64,000 nucleotides of DNA from Typhlomys cinereus. Taxonomy: Eukaryota; Chordata; Mammalia; Rodentia; Platacanthomyidae. The position numbers were made by a program, and so were the translations under genes. The stretch is from positions 1,240,001 to 1,304,000 of the forward strand of contig JALPQD010000044.1 in NCBI GenBank assembly GCA_023101885.1, in the 5' to 3' direction. Below, piece by piece: positions 12,681-25,429 of this stretch (the stretch's first letter is position 1; every line of letters starts with the position of its first letter). The notes beneath the pieces were generated by a model. The model was not told where the DNA came from. It did not search any database and worked only from the letters and a program-made list of their open reading frames with translations.

Positions 12681-13723
12681 CTAGATATGCCTGTTTTTTT
12701 GTTCAAGCTTGAGTATCATTTCTAGCATTTTTTGAAGGCCTGGTTTGGTGGACATGTATCCCTTCAAGTTGTCTTTGTGCTGGAAGATTTTTCTTTCTCT
12801 CTCAATCATGATGGATAGTTTTGCAGGGGAAATCAGCCTAGGTTGACATTTTTGCTCATTCAATACTTGAAGAATGTCTCTCCAAGCTCTTCTTGCTTTT
12901 ACTGTTTCGACTGAGAAGTCATTTGTTATTTTAATAGGTTTACCTTTAAAAGTGACTTGTTTTTCCTCCCTTGAAGCTCTCAGCACCAGTTCTTTATCTT
13001 GAATGTGGAGTGTTTTAACTATTACTTGCCGTGGCGAGCTTCTGTTTTGGTCATATCTGTTTGGGGTGTGGAATGCCTCTTGTATATGGATGGGCCTCTC
13101 TTTTTTTAGATGAGGAAAGTTTTCCTTGATGATCGTTTGAAAAATTTCCTCAGGGTGGTATTTTGAGATTCTTGCTCTGGTATTCCATGAATACGCATGT
13201 TGGGCTTCTTCAGGGTGTCCCATACCTCTTGGATATTTCTCTCAAGTATCTTTTTGGCTTTAACAACCTCTTCCATTGAGCTGGTTAATACTCCCTCTTT
13301 ATCTTCAAGGTCTGAAATTCTGTTTTCTGCTTCTCTAGTTCTGCTGATAAGACTCTCTGTGGAGTTCTGGGTTGAAGATAACTTGTCTTGTAGCTCAGTT
13401 TTAAACTCTGCTTGAGTCTGTTTTAACTGCTCTATGCCAGTTTTTGTTTCTTGCACTGTTTTTCTCAACTCCTCCAAGTGTCTGTTGTGTTTCTCTTCAA
13501 AGCGATTGATTAGATTATTTAATTCCTCCTGGATTTCCTCTTTCATAGTATTGAACATTGTAATGATCATATTTTGAAAGTCACTATCCTGGTTCAGGCT
13601 TTCTTGGCCTTTTTCCGTGGGTTTGTTCTGGTTAGAGTCTAACATTATGGGATTAATTCCTTCAGTGGGAGATTTGTTTACTTGAGTGTTGTTTCTCATG
13701 CATTTGCACTTTGACTTTGGCAT
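12681..13723 (-). pseudogene. L1 ORF1 (RNA-binding chaperone), one frameshift
   Basis: The frame starts MPKSKCKCMRNN and includes a coiled-coil stretch (LNNLINRFEEKHNRHLEEL). It is interrupted between about 13223 and 13106, where the coding frame moves to a second open segment. That segment holds the RRM-like and C-terminal parts (KARRAWRDILQVLNE, ending EQKNRHI). In active L1s this protein coats the L1 RNA as a trimer. One frameshift disables this copy. Confidence 0.88.
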
Positions 13724-13739
13724 TGTCGTTTTAACTCTT

Positions 13740-13956
13740 AAGATCTTCTTTCAACTTCTGTGCGTTTTTCACTAAACTGAATTATTTGGCCTGGGTTCTG
13801 GGGGTAGGCATGGACGGAGCTTACCTAGGTCGCGGTGAGGCCCGGCTGGACCGTGCCCAGCGCGTCCCAGGCAGCGTAGTGGGGGAAGGGAGGATGGGGT
13901 GTTGGCGGGGAGCTATTTAACCTCGGGGGAGCTGGGGCGGGGCCCGGGCACAGAGG
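13740..13956 (-). promoter_or_regulatory. L1 5' UTR, GC-rich
   Basis: This CpG-bearing, GC-rich block lies directly upstream of ORF1 and abuts the target-site duplication. L1 5' UTRs carry an internal promoter. At about 215 bp it is short, so it may be slightly truncated. Confidence 0.6.
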
Positions 13957-13973
13957 GGGTGAAAGTTACTTCT

Positions 13974-14340
13974 AAATTACAGCTTTCCAAGAGTGTGGCA
14001 GGGAGTTTCAAATTAGTGACATAGAGGTTTTTTGACTCTGATTGTCTTCCAGGAGTGAGAAAGATAGTGATAAAAGCTGGTGTCACTTAAAGGTGTCTAG
14101 GCCCTAGGCAGTGAAGAGAGAGGAAGGACTTGCTTACACCTGCGAGTGGGAAGAAAGGAAACTGTCAGATACAGGCAGATACAGGCAAAGAGGGTTCAGT
14201 GGGGCAGAGTCTGACTTTTGGAAGCCATAATTAAAGGGTTTACTGTAGAATAGAGTTTATGGTGTTTGCAGAGACCCAGGATCCTCAAGTAAGGCCTCAA
14301 GAAAGGCTTCCATGAGAGCTTCTCAAGAAATCAGCCTGTG
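13974..14340. other. no gene seen; other L1 flank
   Basis: Unique sequence between the second target-duplication copy and a SINE. Confidence 0.5.
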
Positions 14341-14585
14341 GGGCTGGAGAGGTGGCTCAGGGGTTAAGCTTCTGTTTATAGACACCGGGCAGAAGCGGGG
14401 GTGGCCTGCATTCCTGGTCCCAGTAGGGTGGACACTGTGAATCCCCGGGCAGAATAAACAAGGAGGAGGTGGAGGTGGTCCATGGTGGTTCCCGAATTCA
14501 CCCATGGTTCTCCACACACACACACACGCATGCACACACATGCATGTGCACACAAGCACAATTGAATAAATAAAAAAATAAAAGG
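14341..14585 (+). mobile_element. tRNA-derived SINE with CA tail
   Basis: It starts ggggctggagaggtggctca and ends in a CACACACA tract and an A-rich tail with AATAAA. This is a B2-like head with a divergent body. Confidence 0.7.
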
Positions 14586-14589
14586 AAGT

Positions 14590-15285
14590 CGGCCTGTAAT
14601 GAAGAAATGCTAGTCTTACAAAATGTGATCGATGGAAGTTCCCTGACAATTGGTCATTTATGATTACACTGGCCAAAAGCATACAGTTGTTTAGCATCTG
14701 TCACAGGAAAATTTAGAGTCACAGAAAAGGCCTGGAGGGAACCAATATTTGCAAATGATCTCAGCGCTGCCATGCTGTGTATGTCGTACTTCCCTTATTA
14801 GGCCATATGGAGATGTAAGAAAATAGCTATGACCTGGATCCTCTTGCTGTCAAAGAGCAGAAATTGAGAACATAGACTATCATTCTGGGAGCCAGGCTGG
14901 AAGCAGAGTAGATGGTTTAGAGGCTCACATTGCGATGGGTAGACCTTGGGATGTCCTGAAAAAGGACTTTCAGGGGCCCTGCACACTTGCCTGGCTCAGA
15001 TACAGCTAGGCAGAGGATACAGATTGTGATATTTAAGATCTGACTCTCCAGAAAGAGTCCAAAGTGACTTAGCCAAACTCCAAATAGCATCTTCCAGGAA
15101 GAACCACAGTCTGAACTGTGATGAGATTCTTGCTTCAACTGCCAAGAAGAACAGCCTGTGAAAGTCCCGTTGGCACTCTGGACCTGATCAGTGAGCTGTC
15201 ACTTCTGTCCAGTTTAAGAATCACCAATCAAGACTGAGCTTGCCCACATCCCTCATTTACATAGCAAATTAGGGTGGGAAATAGG
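14590..15285. other. no gene seen
   Basis: Non-repetitive sequence with only short, unsupported frames. Confidence 0.5.
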
Positions 15286-15289
15286 GCAA

Positions 15290-15480
15290 GAGTTCTCTTT
15301 CTCTCTCCCCTTTATGGTCTCTCTGTGTGTTTTGTCTCTCTCTCTCTTCCTTCTATGTGTATGTGTTCTTTCTCTCTTTCTGTTCTCTCTCTCTTTTTCT
15401 TTCTTTCTCTTTGTTCTGTGTGTATTCTCTGTTTCCCTTTCTTCTCTCTCTCTGGATGTGTATATCGTATCCTCCTTCTT
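15290..15480. repeat. CT/TTTC-rich tract
   Basis: Imperfect CTCT and TTTC repeats over about 190 bp. The Ser/Leu/Phe-rich frames are by-products. Confidence 0.8.
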
Positions 15481-15844
15481 TTTCCAGATACTTTGATTTT
15501 ATACAGGAGGCTGCCTCACACACTGCTTATTGAAATACAGCCTCCTTCTCTGTCTTCATCTCATCCCCAATGAACTGCTGTTAACAACTGCAAAGAGAAA
15601 GAACAATCTGAAATCCAAACAAGACCATTCAGACAGGAGGCCAGAGCAGAGCCTGGCATATTTCTTGGGTTTATGTGTCAGCAGCTCCCTCATATGGGAT
15701 GCTGCCGCCCTTGCCCATGAGTAGTAAGAGAGCCATTCAAGGCATTGAGTAGCTTCCCATACGCCCTCCTCCTAAAGACCCACTGGTTTTACCCATGAAA
15801 CTTTGAAACCAACATGAGTATAAATATGCTCGTGTCAAGAAAGC

Positions 15845-16240
15845 AGGTCATGTATCAACTTGACAGTTGAAGACTTGGAACTCTAGGCACACTTATAAAT
15901 AATTGAGTTAGGTCCTGAACAAGAGATTTTCTGATTGATGGGGAGGTCCAGCCCATGATTAGTGTTACTAGTCACAGGGTAGGTGCATAAGATGGAGAGA
16001 ACTAGGTAATGAAAATTGGAATCCTTCTGTTTATTTGGCCAGATATGTTTGGAAAGTAAAGATTGCTCTTCTCTCAACCAATGTGAATCTGACATGATCA
16101 ATTCCCTTGGCCTTTGGTGGAAGTGTGGGATCTCCTACCAAGCTGGACAGGGAACTGTAACAGTCAAAATAAACTTTTTGTATACCTTAAGCCTCTTGGT
16201 GATGAATTTATGAGCAACAGTGAAGAATAACTGAAGCAAC
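15845..16240 (+). repeat. medium repeat family Q
   Basis: It contains ggtcatgtatcaacttgaca, a ggtccagcccatgatt block and a 3' end with aataaactt. Related copies lie at 16395-16700, 20285-20640, 31495-31935 and 42040-42405, sharing 'ctgggcaggt' and 'gttgaactc/gctggac' blocks. Confidence 0.55.
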
Positions 16241-16394
16241 ATGAATCTTATCATACTTCTATTTTTGTAGCACTTTTGCAGAAACAGCTATTTTAAGATG
16301 ACTTTCCCAATATTTGTAAAGTGTTCTTTTAAGTTTGCTTCTGGTTATCTCTTTGGAGACTACTTTATCACTTGCATATTGTTTAGTTTCAGCT

Positions 16395-16700
16395 GTCAGC
16401 TTGACACTTGTGAGATGTGCTTCTGGGAAGTCTTAGCAGAAGTTATCTAGTGAAAGCAGATCTCTGAGAAAACCCATAAGAGATTATCTTGAATACATAA
16501 TTGATGTAGGAAGACAAAACTCACAATAGATGGGACCATTCCCTGGGCAGGTAGATAAAGACAGAGAAAACAACTGAGCATCACACAAGCTGGCAAGCAA
16601 GTAAGCGTGCAGCATTGGTCCATGTCATTGGTCCTGAAGTTCTAAGCTTGTCATGTTGAAACAGTTTACTATTACTACAGGCCAAGAGCGCACATCTCTC
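16395..16700 (+). repeat. repeat family Q, divergent copy
   Basis: gtcagcttgacacttgtgag, then gatgggaccattccctgggc and caagctggcaagcaagtaag, follows the family Q order. Confidence 0.45.
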
Positions 16701-16879
16701 CATACTCAATTCATTCAAGTCATTCATTTGCTCATTCATTCAAATATTCAGAATTATTCTTGAGTCACTTTTCTGTGGCAGGCACCATGTGATTAGGTTA
16801 TTAGTTACAAATAACCATAATCATACACCACTTAATTTACATGCACACATATTTGCATAAATTGAATGGCAACTATGTG

Positions 16880-17370
16880 TACCGGTTTCTTGTAGTTGTT
16901 GTCACAAGGTCCCACTGACACAGTGGCTTAATTCAACTTACAGACCTGCAAGTCAAATGTACAAAAATGGAGGCTGCTGGGCTACGTAAAGAAGATTGTG
17001 TTTCTTTCTAGAATCTTAAGGAAAGAATAAATGTCCTGCCATTTTCTCTTTTCAGAGGTTTCTCCCTTTGCTTGAACCATGACTCACTCACTCTATCCTT
17101 AAAGTCTGGACAGCTAACTGAATCTTTCTCATGGGGACATTTCTCTATTCTCCTACTCCTGACTCCTGCTTCTCCTTATATAGCCCCTTAAGGTTACATT
17201 TGGCCCATCCCAGAAAGTGTACACTTTCTTTTAATTTTAGGGTTACTGAATTAACAAATTTAATCTACATCATTTCAACTCCTTTTGCTATGTAACTGGA
17301 CTTCATAATATCTATAGTTTGATGATATGGATATCTCTGGGGAGTCATTATTTTACCTGCCATAACACAA
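16880..17370 (+). repeat. ancient interspersed repeat, family unresolved
   Basis: ggtcccactgacacagtggc, then ttaattcaacttacagacc, looks like an old mammalian non-autonomous DNA transposon. Identification is uncertain. Confidence 0.3.
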
Positions 17371-17814
17371 GGCCATGTTTTAAACCCTTAGGTACAGATG
17401 CATTGTGGAGCCCAGAAAGTCTAAGATCTGAAGTTAACACCTTCAGTGCTTTCTGCAACATCCATATGCAAACTCATTAATCTTTCTACAGGGAACCATG
17501 AATATTCACTCTGAGTGGGCTAAACAGAGACTATAAATAACTTCCTGTCGGTTAAGGTCAGGTTCTGTCACCAGAAAAGTTCAGTTCAGGTCAGAATTTT
17601 GCTGTCAAGTAAGCTATTTAAAAACCTTGGGTTTTGAACTTTGTAGATTGCAAAAGCACAAATAGTATGTGCATGCATAAATTATGTGTGGAAATATGCA
17701 AAAATATTAACCTTTACCCTAGCTTTCTTTTTTTCCTCAAAACCTAAGTATGTGTCCAACAAAGTTATGAATAAACTTTGGCTGATTTTGAATTCTTTAA
17801 AACAAATGAATTGT

Positions 17815-18034
17815 AGGGCTAAGGAAATGGCCCAGGAGCAAAACTACCTGAGTTTGCATCCCAAATCCCTTGTAAAAATGTCCTGCAGAAAAATGCCTGC
17901 CTGTAATTCTGGTCCTGGAAGGCAGAGACTAGAAAACCCCAGAGCAAACCAATAAGGAAGAAGAACAGTCCAGGTTGATTCTGGATGTCACTCTTGTGTC
18001 TCCACAGGCACACACACTCAAGCGTTCTCTTGTA

Positions 18035-18076
<42 letters not shown>

Positions 18077-18080
18077 CATG
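17815..18080 (+). mobile_element. lineage-specific SINE (~290-bp family)
   Basis: A tRNA-like head (gggctaaggaaatggcccag) is followed by the body shared with five to six other copies in this window (cctgtaattctggtcctgg, the gcaaaccaataaggaag region) and a CA tail at 18040-18075. Confidence 0.65.
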
Positions 18081-18084
18081 CGCA

Positions 18085-19400
18085 GAATAAGAATTGTAAA
18101 GTATATGTTCCCTTGTGACTGATTCATTTGCCTTATTGTGATTTTTGTGCTTGTATTGCTGTATGTAGTTGTGGTGCTTCTTTTTTTATTCCTTTAAGTA
18201 GTATTCATTTTGTGAATAAACTGTGTATGCACTCTATGATGTTCTGTGGATGTCTATCAGTGGGCCTTTATTTGCATTTAAGAGATATTAAAAGACACAA
18301 GACTATACCACACCCATGTTGGACCTGTACAATTTTGGGAACAAATTCCTAGGAGTGGAATATCTGATTCAAAGAGTTATTGGTGCTCAGACACTGGGGG
18401 CACTACCAAATTTACATTGTACACATAGGGGAAAACAAGCAAAAATATGAACTAGGGAAGAAACCGTTTGTTTCTTAAGGAAAGCATTGCACCAGTGTCT
18501 TATCCTCCTAGCTCCACCATTAACGGCTCTGGCTTTCTCTGAGCAAGTTTTCTTACTGCAAGGAGACAGAGTAGACAAGTGTGTGAGACCTGCACAAGCT
18601 CTGAAAGAAGCATTAGGGCGGAAGGTCCTGCCAGGTCAGTATGACATCACTTTGGGTCTGAGATCTATGCAGCCTCCCCTTCCAGAGCATAAGACTGAAG
18701 GCACTATAACTGGGGCTACTTTGCTGTGATGCCATCCCATCCCCAGCTCCCTCTGCCCTGCTGGTCCTATACTGGGACACGATTAGAGGCATGTGCACTG
18801 AGCATAGACTTGAATGGACAGGTGCAACAGTGGCAATTGCTGAAGGTAAAACTGGTCGGATGAGGAACAACATGAATGGGTAGGATTTGGATGTTCAGAG
18901 TGCATTAACCTAGGACAAAACACTTTCCCTACAGCTTCGAGAATTCTGAAGTCATGCTTCTCATTGTACATAGGTAGCCACCTGCCTGGGGCCTAGGATT
19001 TGAAATTTTGAGAAGAAAAAGGTGTTTTCTTATTTGTTTTTCTCATCCTTTCCTTTATTGATTCAGAGTCACTAATGAAAAATCCAACATAATGAACACA
19101 GATGTAGGCCAGTGAAGGCCAACAAATCTGTGACATAAGTATCTACTAGAAGTATGAGCATGACATGATGGCTGCCTTGGTATCATGACTTATTCAAAAT
19201 ATATTCCTACCCTGCCATTTCTATCTTGGTTAAAATCTCACCTCCTTTAGGATTGTTTACCGTCTTACTGGCTCATCTTCCATCATTCAATTCATCTCAT
19301 GGCTACTGAGATAATAAACTCTAATGCTAAATACCAGAGTCACTCAAATCAGAAAATCAGATCCTCTGAATATGCTATCCCAGCCAAGCCTTAATGATAG
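18085..19400. other. no gene seen
   Basis: Mostly unique sequence. 18200-18400 resembles an old LINE remnant (tgttggacctgtacaatttt, aattcctaggagtgg). Confidence 0.4.
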
Positions 19401-19418
19401 TTTAGTCTGGTTCTAAAT

Positions 19419-19445
19419 GTGTTCTCTCTCTCTCTCTCTCTCTTT
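19419..19445. repeat. (CT)n microsatellite
   Basis: A short pure CT run. Confidence 0.85.
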
Positions 19446-19623
19446 CTCTCTTTCCCATCTACCAGATATTTGCTTCCATCTCCCCCACAAATCCACAATT
19501 CATGTCAGACTCTAGTCAGTACCCTTGATCTCTCTGTAATATGTAAAGAAATTTCTTCTATTTTACTTGTCATTGTGTTCTACCTGATATATCTACATCT
19601 CTATGTGTATCTTTATGTGTATC

Positions 19624-19624
<1 letters not shown>

Positions 19625-19655
<31 letters not shown>

Positions 19656-19664
19656 TGTATGCAA

Positions 19665-19723
<59 letters not shown>

Positions 19724-19725
19724 CA
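19625..19725. repeat. (TATG)n(CTAT)n microsatellite
   Basis: TATG repeats switch to CTAT repeats around 19665. Confidence 0.95.
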
Positions 19726-19807
19726 TATCAGTCTAACTTTGCTGTTGTCCTGGCTTGTGGTCATTCTCCAAAAAGAGAACTCTAGAGGAAATTCACAGGA
19801 AGCATCA

Positions 19808-19901
19808 CAGGGCTGGGAATACAGTGCAGTGGTAAAGCACTTGCCAAGCACGTGAGAGACCCTAAGTTCAATCTCCAAGTGTTATTGAAACAGAAGAGAG
19901 A

Positions 19902-19970
<69 letters not shown>
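19808..19970 (+). mobile_element. ID-type SINE plus (GA)n tail
   Basis: The segment gggctgggaatacagtgcag, then tggtaaagcacttgcc and agttcaatctcc, is the BC1/ID head. A GA repeat of about 65 bp follows at 19902-19968. Confidence 0.75.
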
Positions 19971-19971
<1 letters not shown>

Positions 19972-20284
19972 CTGCCTTTGAAAACTAATCCAAATTAGAA
20001 ACATTTGTTTAAATGTTAAATGCTTAAATTTAATTTCATGTTAGGTAATAACTCATACAAATGTGGGATTGGGAAGATTCAATTACTGCAGATGTTTATA
20101 ATAACTTGGGATCTCCCTTGAACCAGCAGCTCAGCCATCATACCCCAATTCCCTTTCCCACAGTGTTCCACAATATAAATCACAGTCCATCTGAGTGGAC
20201 TGGATCATGTTGAATTATCATTGATCATTACTGACCTAAGGTAGGTGAATGCAAGCTGAGTTGAGAAAAGATATAAGCATATTT

Positions 20285-20640
20285 GGGCATTTCTGGGGGT
20301 GTTGGATATATAGGTACCAACCTCATAATTGAAGGTCAAGCTCTAGGCACACGTGTGAAGAATTAGTAGTGAAGGCACACCCTGAGCAAGCCTGCAAGAG
20401 ATTGTCTGATTGCCGTAGAAAGATCCAGTCCACAGTGGGTGTGACTGTTCTCTGGGCAGGTGGATAAGACGGAGAACTTGTTCTGTAAGTTGGCATTCTT
20501 CAACATAACTTGGATAGACTCTGCCTGGTTTGACCTTCTCTGAGCAATTGCTGGAGATGTGGTATGGCTAATTTCCTTGACTCGCTTGCAATTATTGAAC
20601 AAGCCAGTCAAAGAGCAATACTTATCACAGCTGAATAGAG
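20285..20640 (+). repeat. repeat family Q copy
   Basis: It contains gatccagtccacagtggg and ctgggcaggtggataagac, as in the other copies. Confidence 0.5.
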
Positions 20641-20649
20641 TGAGTTGTC

Positions 20650-21740
20650 ATCTGTTTACTTGAGGAAACTTATTCGTATTCAACTATTGAAAGAACTTAT
20701 GTAAGCAGGTTTTGTACCCAGTTTTCTATATTGTATTTGTATCCTCCAGGCCTATTTCTTTACAAAGGTATTAGACTAAGCTTTCATAATCTGGTAAAAT
20801 AAACTTTTTATAATCCAGATTTAAGACAAAGTTTATGTTTTTTCAAGTCTATCTCAGGTCCAAGTTTCTAATAGACTGTTAAAGCTATGACATTTATTGT
20901 CTACTTTTGTAGACAACTTATTGCATTTTCTATTGACATGCACTATATTTGAAATGTGGAAACCTGTGACTTATAATAGGAGAAAAGGTTTATCTAGCTC
21001 ATACATCTGGGGGTCAGAAGTCCAAGCTCAGACAATTATATCTGGTGAGGAACTAAGAATGTCCCTGAAAGTGGCGTATGTGTATGTGATCAGTTCGGTG
21101 ACATCTTGTCTGAGAACATCTCCTATTTGCTTCCCACAGTGCACTTGCCTTTATTTCTGTTTCAGATGCCTGGCCTGCTTTATTTTTGGAAGATATCTCA
21201 CATTTGTCTTCTAATATAGGACTTGGTCTTATGTTTAAACCTCAGAAAAGTCTTCTGAGAGAAAATCTACACCAGGCAAACTTTTGCCCTTCTGATCAGT
21301 TTGTCTTTCCTCATTGTTCCTTGTCCTCCCACAAAATCATCTTTGAACCCTGTGTAGGGAGCTGCAGTTCCACTATCACAGTCATTGCATTATATATATA
21401 TATATATATAAAATATTAATAATATATATTATACTGTGCATTATATAATGTCTTATATTTCCATGGCCTAGAATTGTAGTTGTTCAGTGAATAATCACTG
21501 ATGAAATCAATATGGGGTCTGTTGGAGTACATTCTCTGGTTTATCAGACTTGATTGCACAGCTGGACATGATTTGAGAAACATTTTAGAACAGCAGGTGA
21601 GCTCTCAGCCAAATGTAGTATGGACCATTAATGTTAGTTTTAATGATGTTTGAATTACTTCTCAATTACAAAAGTATGTCAAAACAACTAAAACAACGAT
21701 GCTATTAATAGCACCAGGCACAATGCATATCAGAGAGATA
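20650..21740. other. no gene seen
   Basis: AT-rich sequence with an old repeat around 20940-21370 (gtttatctagctcatacatctggggg) and a short TA run. Confidence 0.4.
21392..21410. repeat. (TA)n microsatellite
   Basis: About nine TA units followed by AT-rich sequence. Confidence 0.85.
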
Positions 21741-21744
21741 CATG

Positions 21745-22075
21745 TAACAGTTACTCTTTACTATTGCTGTGAGAGAGCATTCAAAGTCAAACAACTTATG
21801 GGAGAAAGGAGATTTATTCAACTTACAGTTCCAGAGGGGAAGAAGATCTCCACATAGCTTGAGCATTCCTAGAATGTCTCTCCACCTATATTCTGTGGTC
21901 CCTTTTATATGGTCCATTACTGGGAGGTTCCTATGGGATCTATGGAAGTTCCCATGGAATTTAGAGTGGGTAAAATCCTTTCAGGTGGTCTTAGTTGATC
22001 CTTCCAAGTGTGGTCTCAGCTGATCTTAGTTAATACCAAATAATTCAAGTTGACACCCAGGCTTAACTATCACAA
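21745..22075 (+). repeat. repeat family P copy
   Basis: The start gttactctttactattgctg is nearly identical to that at 3683, followed by the same cttacagttccagagggg block. Confidence 0.6.
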
Positions 22076-22404
22076 TACATTTAAAAACATGAAGGCAATA
22101 CTCTCTGGATACTACACCTATTTCTTTCTTTGGAGACAAGAATGGCCCTATTGACCAAGGAGTTGTTATTTAATATTACTGAATTACTAAAACTTTAGAC
22201 AAAACAGAAGAAAATAGGACATGGTTTCATTTTCCTTTCTGTTTCTATTTTCCTTTACTTCGCCTCTGTTCCCATCGAAGGAGAAGACAAGTTTTCACAC
22301 ATGCCACCAGGACAAACCTGGCCTACAGTGCATGTTGGCCCTACCTGAGGCCCTTGCTCTTTAGGTATGCAACTCTCCAGTGATCCCTATAAAACTGCAT
22401 TGCT

Positions 22405-22720
22405 GGTGCTTCATAAAGATTCTGGGGCTCAGTGGTTAAAGCCTTTGTCTTGAAAGTAAAAGGACCTGAGTTTGAATCTCCACACCCCCCCATAGGGGAA
22501 AAAAAACAAATAGATATGGCAATAACCTGCAATTCCAGCCCGGGAGAGCAGAGTCTGAGAAACCTCAGAGCAAAGCAATAAGGAGGTATGACCATCCAGC
22601 ATAATTCTTGATGTCATCCTTGGGCTTCCAAAGGTACACACATTCAAATGTCCTCTTGTATATACAACACACATGTACACCCACACACATGCAAACAACC
22701 CTATGCAGGCACACAAAAGT
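22405..22720 (+). mobile_element. lineage-specific SINE (~290-bp family)
   Basis: It starts ggggctcagtggttaaagcc, has the shared body (cctgcaattccagcccggg, caaagcaataaggagg) and ends in a CACA-rich tail. Confidence 0.7.
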
Positions 22721-22799
22721 GAATATGGCATCATTGAGAGCAAATTGTAGACTCTAAGTGAATACAATTTCTTAAAAGTATCATATTTATTTATGAAAG

Positions 22800-22990
22800 A
22801 GAAAGAGTAAGAATAAAATAACTAGAGAGAGATCAGTCATGCATGTACCAAAGAGCATGTATGAGATTGAATGACAATTTTCAGAGGTTGGCTCTCTCCT
22901 GCCATGTGGGCTTTGGCAGCTGAGCACAGGCCATCAGACTTGCTCACAGGTGCCTTTACCTATAGGACCATCTCATTGACCCCTGAGTAC
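22800..22990 (-). mobile_element. B2/B3-type SINE, minus orientation
   Basis: On the minus strand it reads ggtcaatgagatggtcctat, then aggcacctgtgagcaagtctg, a tRNA-like head. Confidence 0.6.
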
Positions 22991-22999
22991 AATTCTAAC

Positions 23000-24290
23000 C
23001 TGCAGAGAAAGGCAGCTCTTCATGCTCTCACAGCACGTTATTTTCTTTGTTATGGCCTTTCTTTGCCCCATTAAAATCAAAGAATAGAAGTGGCCATCCT
23101 ATCAGTGTCTCTGAATAATCTACAATAGAAAGAACATTTCAGGAGATAGAACTGTTTGGTAGGATAGCAGAATATATCTAGAGCAATGTTACTTAAACTA
23201 CATGCTAGTTTAAGATCTGCAAATTACAGATCCCAAATATATTCGGAAGTAAAGGCAGGGTGTAGTCAAAAGATGGAAAAATATTGCAAAATATGAATAT
23301 AATCCAAGGTTTAAAAAAAGAGAAGAAATGCTAAATTAGCATTAATGCTGAGACAGTGCTATTTAGTAAATTACTACGGAAAAAAGTAAATTACTATGAA
23401 AATTCTCTAGGAATAGAATTAATAAATGCAAGATTGGAGAACAGAAGAGTTCAGATCTCAGGACCAAGATGGAAGTTTGGCAATCAGAGCCAGTGAACCA
23501 TCTCAGAAACAAACCAGTTACAATGGTGTAGGATGCTACAGGGAGGCTGCTTAATCCCTATGTCTTGATGTAGAATTGACCCAAAGACTGCAAGTCTGGA
23601 AGTACAGACACATAGTGACTCACTCAATACTTCCAGAGAAAGAGGCATGAAAAACTGAATTAATTGCACATAGAAGGGTGATTGCCAGGATTAGTAGGGA
23701 ATGAGATAAGGGTTAATAAGGCAAAGGTGGGTGTAATCAGGGCATTTATGAATGTTCTGAAGTATCACACTAAATCTCATTAATATGTTAATAGGTTATT
23801 AGTTGTTAAATGTTAGTCATATTTTTGAATAAAAGAAACACCATCAAAGAATACAAGAGTGATCATGAAACTCATTACATGTTGCTAACATTCTCCACAG
23901 TAAGTCCCAAATATCAAGAATTTTATTCTGTCATACAACCAAAGTGTGAATTAGATGGTTATATTGTGTCATGAGGAGGAAAGATAAGTAGAAATGGTGT
24001 TGCTCAAATTATTTTTATCAACACTATATGTATTTACTGGCAAGTCTGGATCCTACATATAGGTAGAAGAGATGTTGGTTTTTGATAATTAAAGAAAAAT
24101 GTAAGGTATTTACACAGTTTTATCTATATTATTATCTGTGGAAAGTTGCTGCAAAGTATAAGGCAAAGTCAAATCATAAAATAGATTCTGGATCAGCAAA
24201 TCTGAGGCAAGAGAGTGATGGCCTGGCAAAGCCAGCCTGTCTCAAAGCTGAATCAGCAAGTGTGAAGCCCTAGGTACATAGAGACAGAGA
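23000..24290. other. no gene seen
   Basis: Unique AT-rich sequence with no supported coding signal. Confidence 0.5.
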
Positions 24291-24302
24291 CAGATACACA
24301 GG

Positions 24303-24306
24303 TGAC

Positions 24307-24351
<45 letters not shown>

Positions 24352-24482
24352 CATAGATACATAGATACATAGATACATAGATGATAGACAGATACATAGT
24401 ATATGATAGACAGATGATGGGTGGATGGATGGATAGATAGACAGACAGACAGACAGATAGATACCTGATAGATTTGAAAGGA

Positions 24483-24550
<68 letters not shown>

Positions 24551-24560
24551 AGGAAAAAGA
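24303..24560. repeat. (GATA)n and (GAAA)n compound microsatellite
   Basis: GATA with GATAC variants (24307-24470) is followed by a GAAA run (24478-24550). Confidence 0.95.
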
Positions 24561-25019
24561 AAACACAGGATATTATTTACAAAAGCATAGTATCACTATT
24601 ACGAAAATAAAAATTTCTCATAAGTTAGCTTCAGAAACAGCATTGAAAGCACCATGGTCACATTCAAGCACAATTCAAGATCAAATTCAAAAGCAACTTT
24701 TGTTGGCCACATCACTTTTATATTTTCATTCCCTAAACTCGGAATTTTTCTTTCTTACAAAGCTTGATTTCAATGAAGATTAACTAATCTCAGAAATCCT
24801 TAGTGTTGGGAAATAGTTACTTCCTAGTTGTCTAAGGGTACTATTTCTGCCTTGTCAGTTTCTCTAAGTAGGCAGTATGCAAATCTGTTCCTAGAGCTAC
24901 AGTGAAATTATCTCCCAGTGTTGAGAAAATGCAGAAGAGTAACACTGAATAATATTTTGCAGAGCAATGGCATAACAGACACACATATTTCTTTCATTAG
25001 TTTCATTCTTCAAATGAGG

Positions 25020-25370
25020 AATTCAGAGTTTCATTTTTAATTTTTTTGTTTCATGCATGGATATAATGAATTTATGATATTTTCACACTTCGATTCCCAA
25101 TCCACACCTTCTCTTCTTCATATTACAACACTTCTTCTCTGCTGGACTCTTTTGTATTTTCAAGTCTTTTTGCATGTGTAGTCCGCTGAGTTTTGTCTGG
25201 TTTGCCTTTGATGACATATGCCTGAGTAGTTGCTGGAGCCTGAATCATGCTCAGCAGTCATACCATTGAGAAGAGCATCTTCTATATCCTCCTGTCAGCA
25301 TTATCCCTCATCTGCCTCTTAGGGAAACATGGAGCCTCTTGAGATCTTCCCTCACAATAGTGAAATATTG
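25020..25370 (-). mobile_element. older LINE 3'-end fragment
   Basis: It shares long stretches with 60060-60370 (gaatttatgatat, ggtttgcctt, the ctctcagggaaacatgg/gaagcatg end), so the two are copies of one family. I infer an older L1 3' end but cannot name it. Confidence 0.45.
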
Positions 25371-25429
25371 ATAAAATAATCTCCATATATCTTGTTTAAA
25401 TATACATAGCTTTAGTGAACCATCCATAT

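Larger units (their letters stand above)
7778..13956 (-). mobile_element. full-length LINE-1, mutated
   Basis: A 6.18-kb L1 lies in minus orientation. Its T-rich end at 7778-7798 is the poly(A) tail, and a 17-bp target-site duplication (GGGTGAAAGTTACTTCT) flanks it at 7761-7777 and 13957-13973. From 13956 downward come a short GC-rich 5' UTR (about 215 bp), ORF1, a spacer, ORF2 and a 3' UTR of about 1 kb. Both ORFs carry stops or frameshifts, so it cannot now move by itself. The near-perfect duplication and modest damage suggest a fairly recent insertion. Confidence 0.95.
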
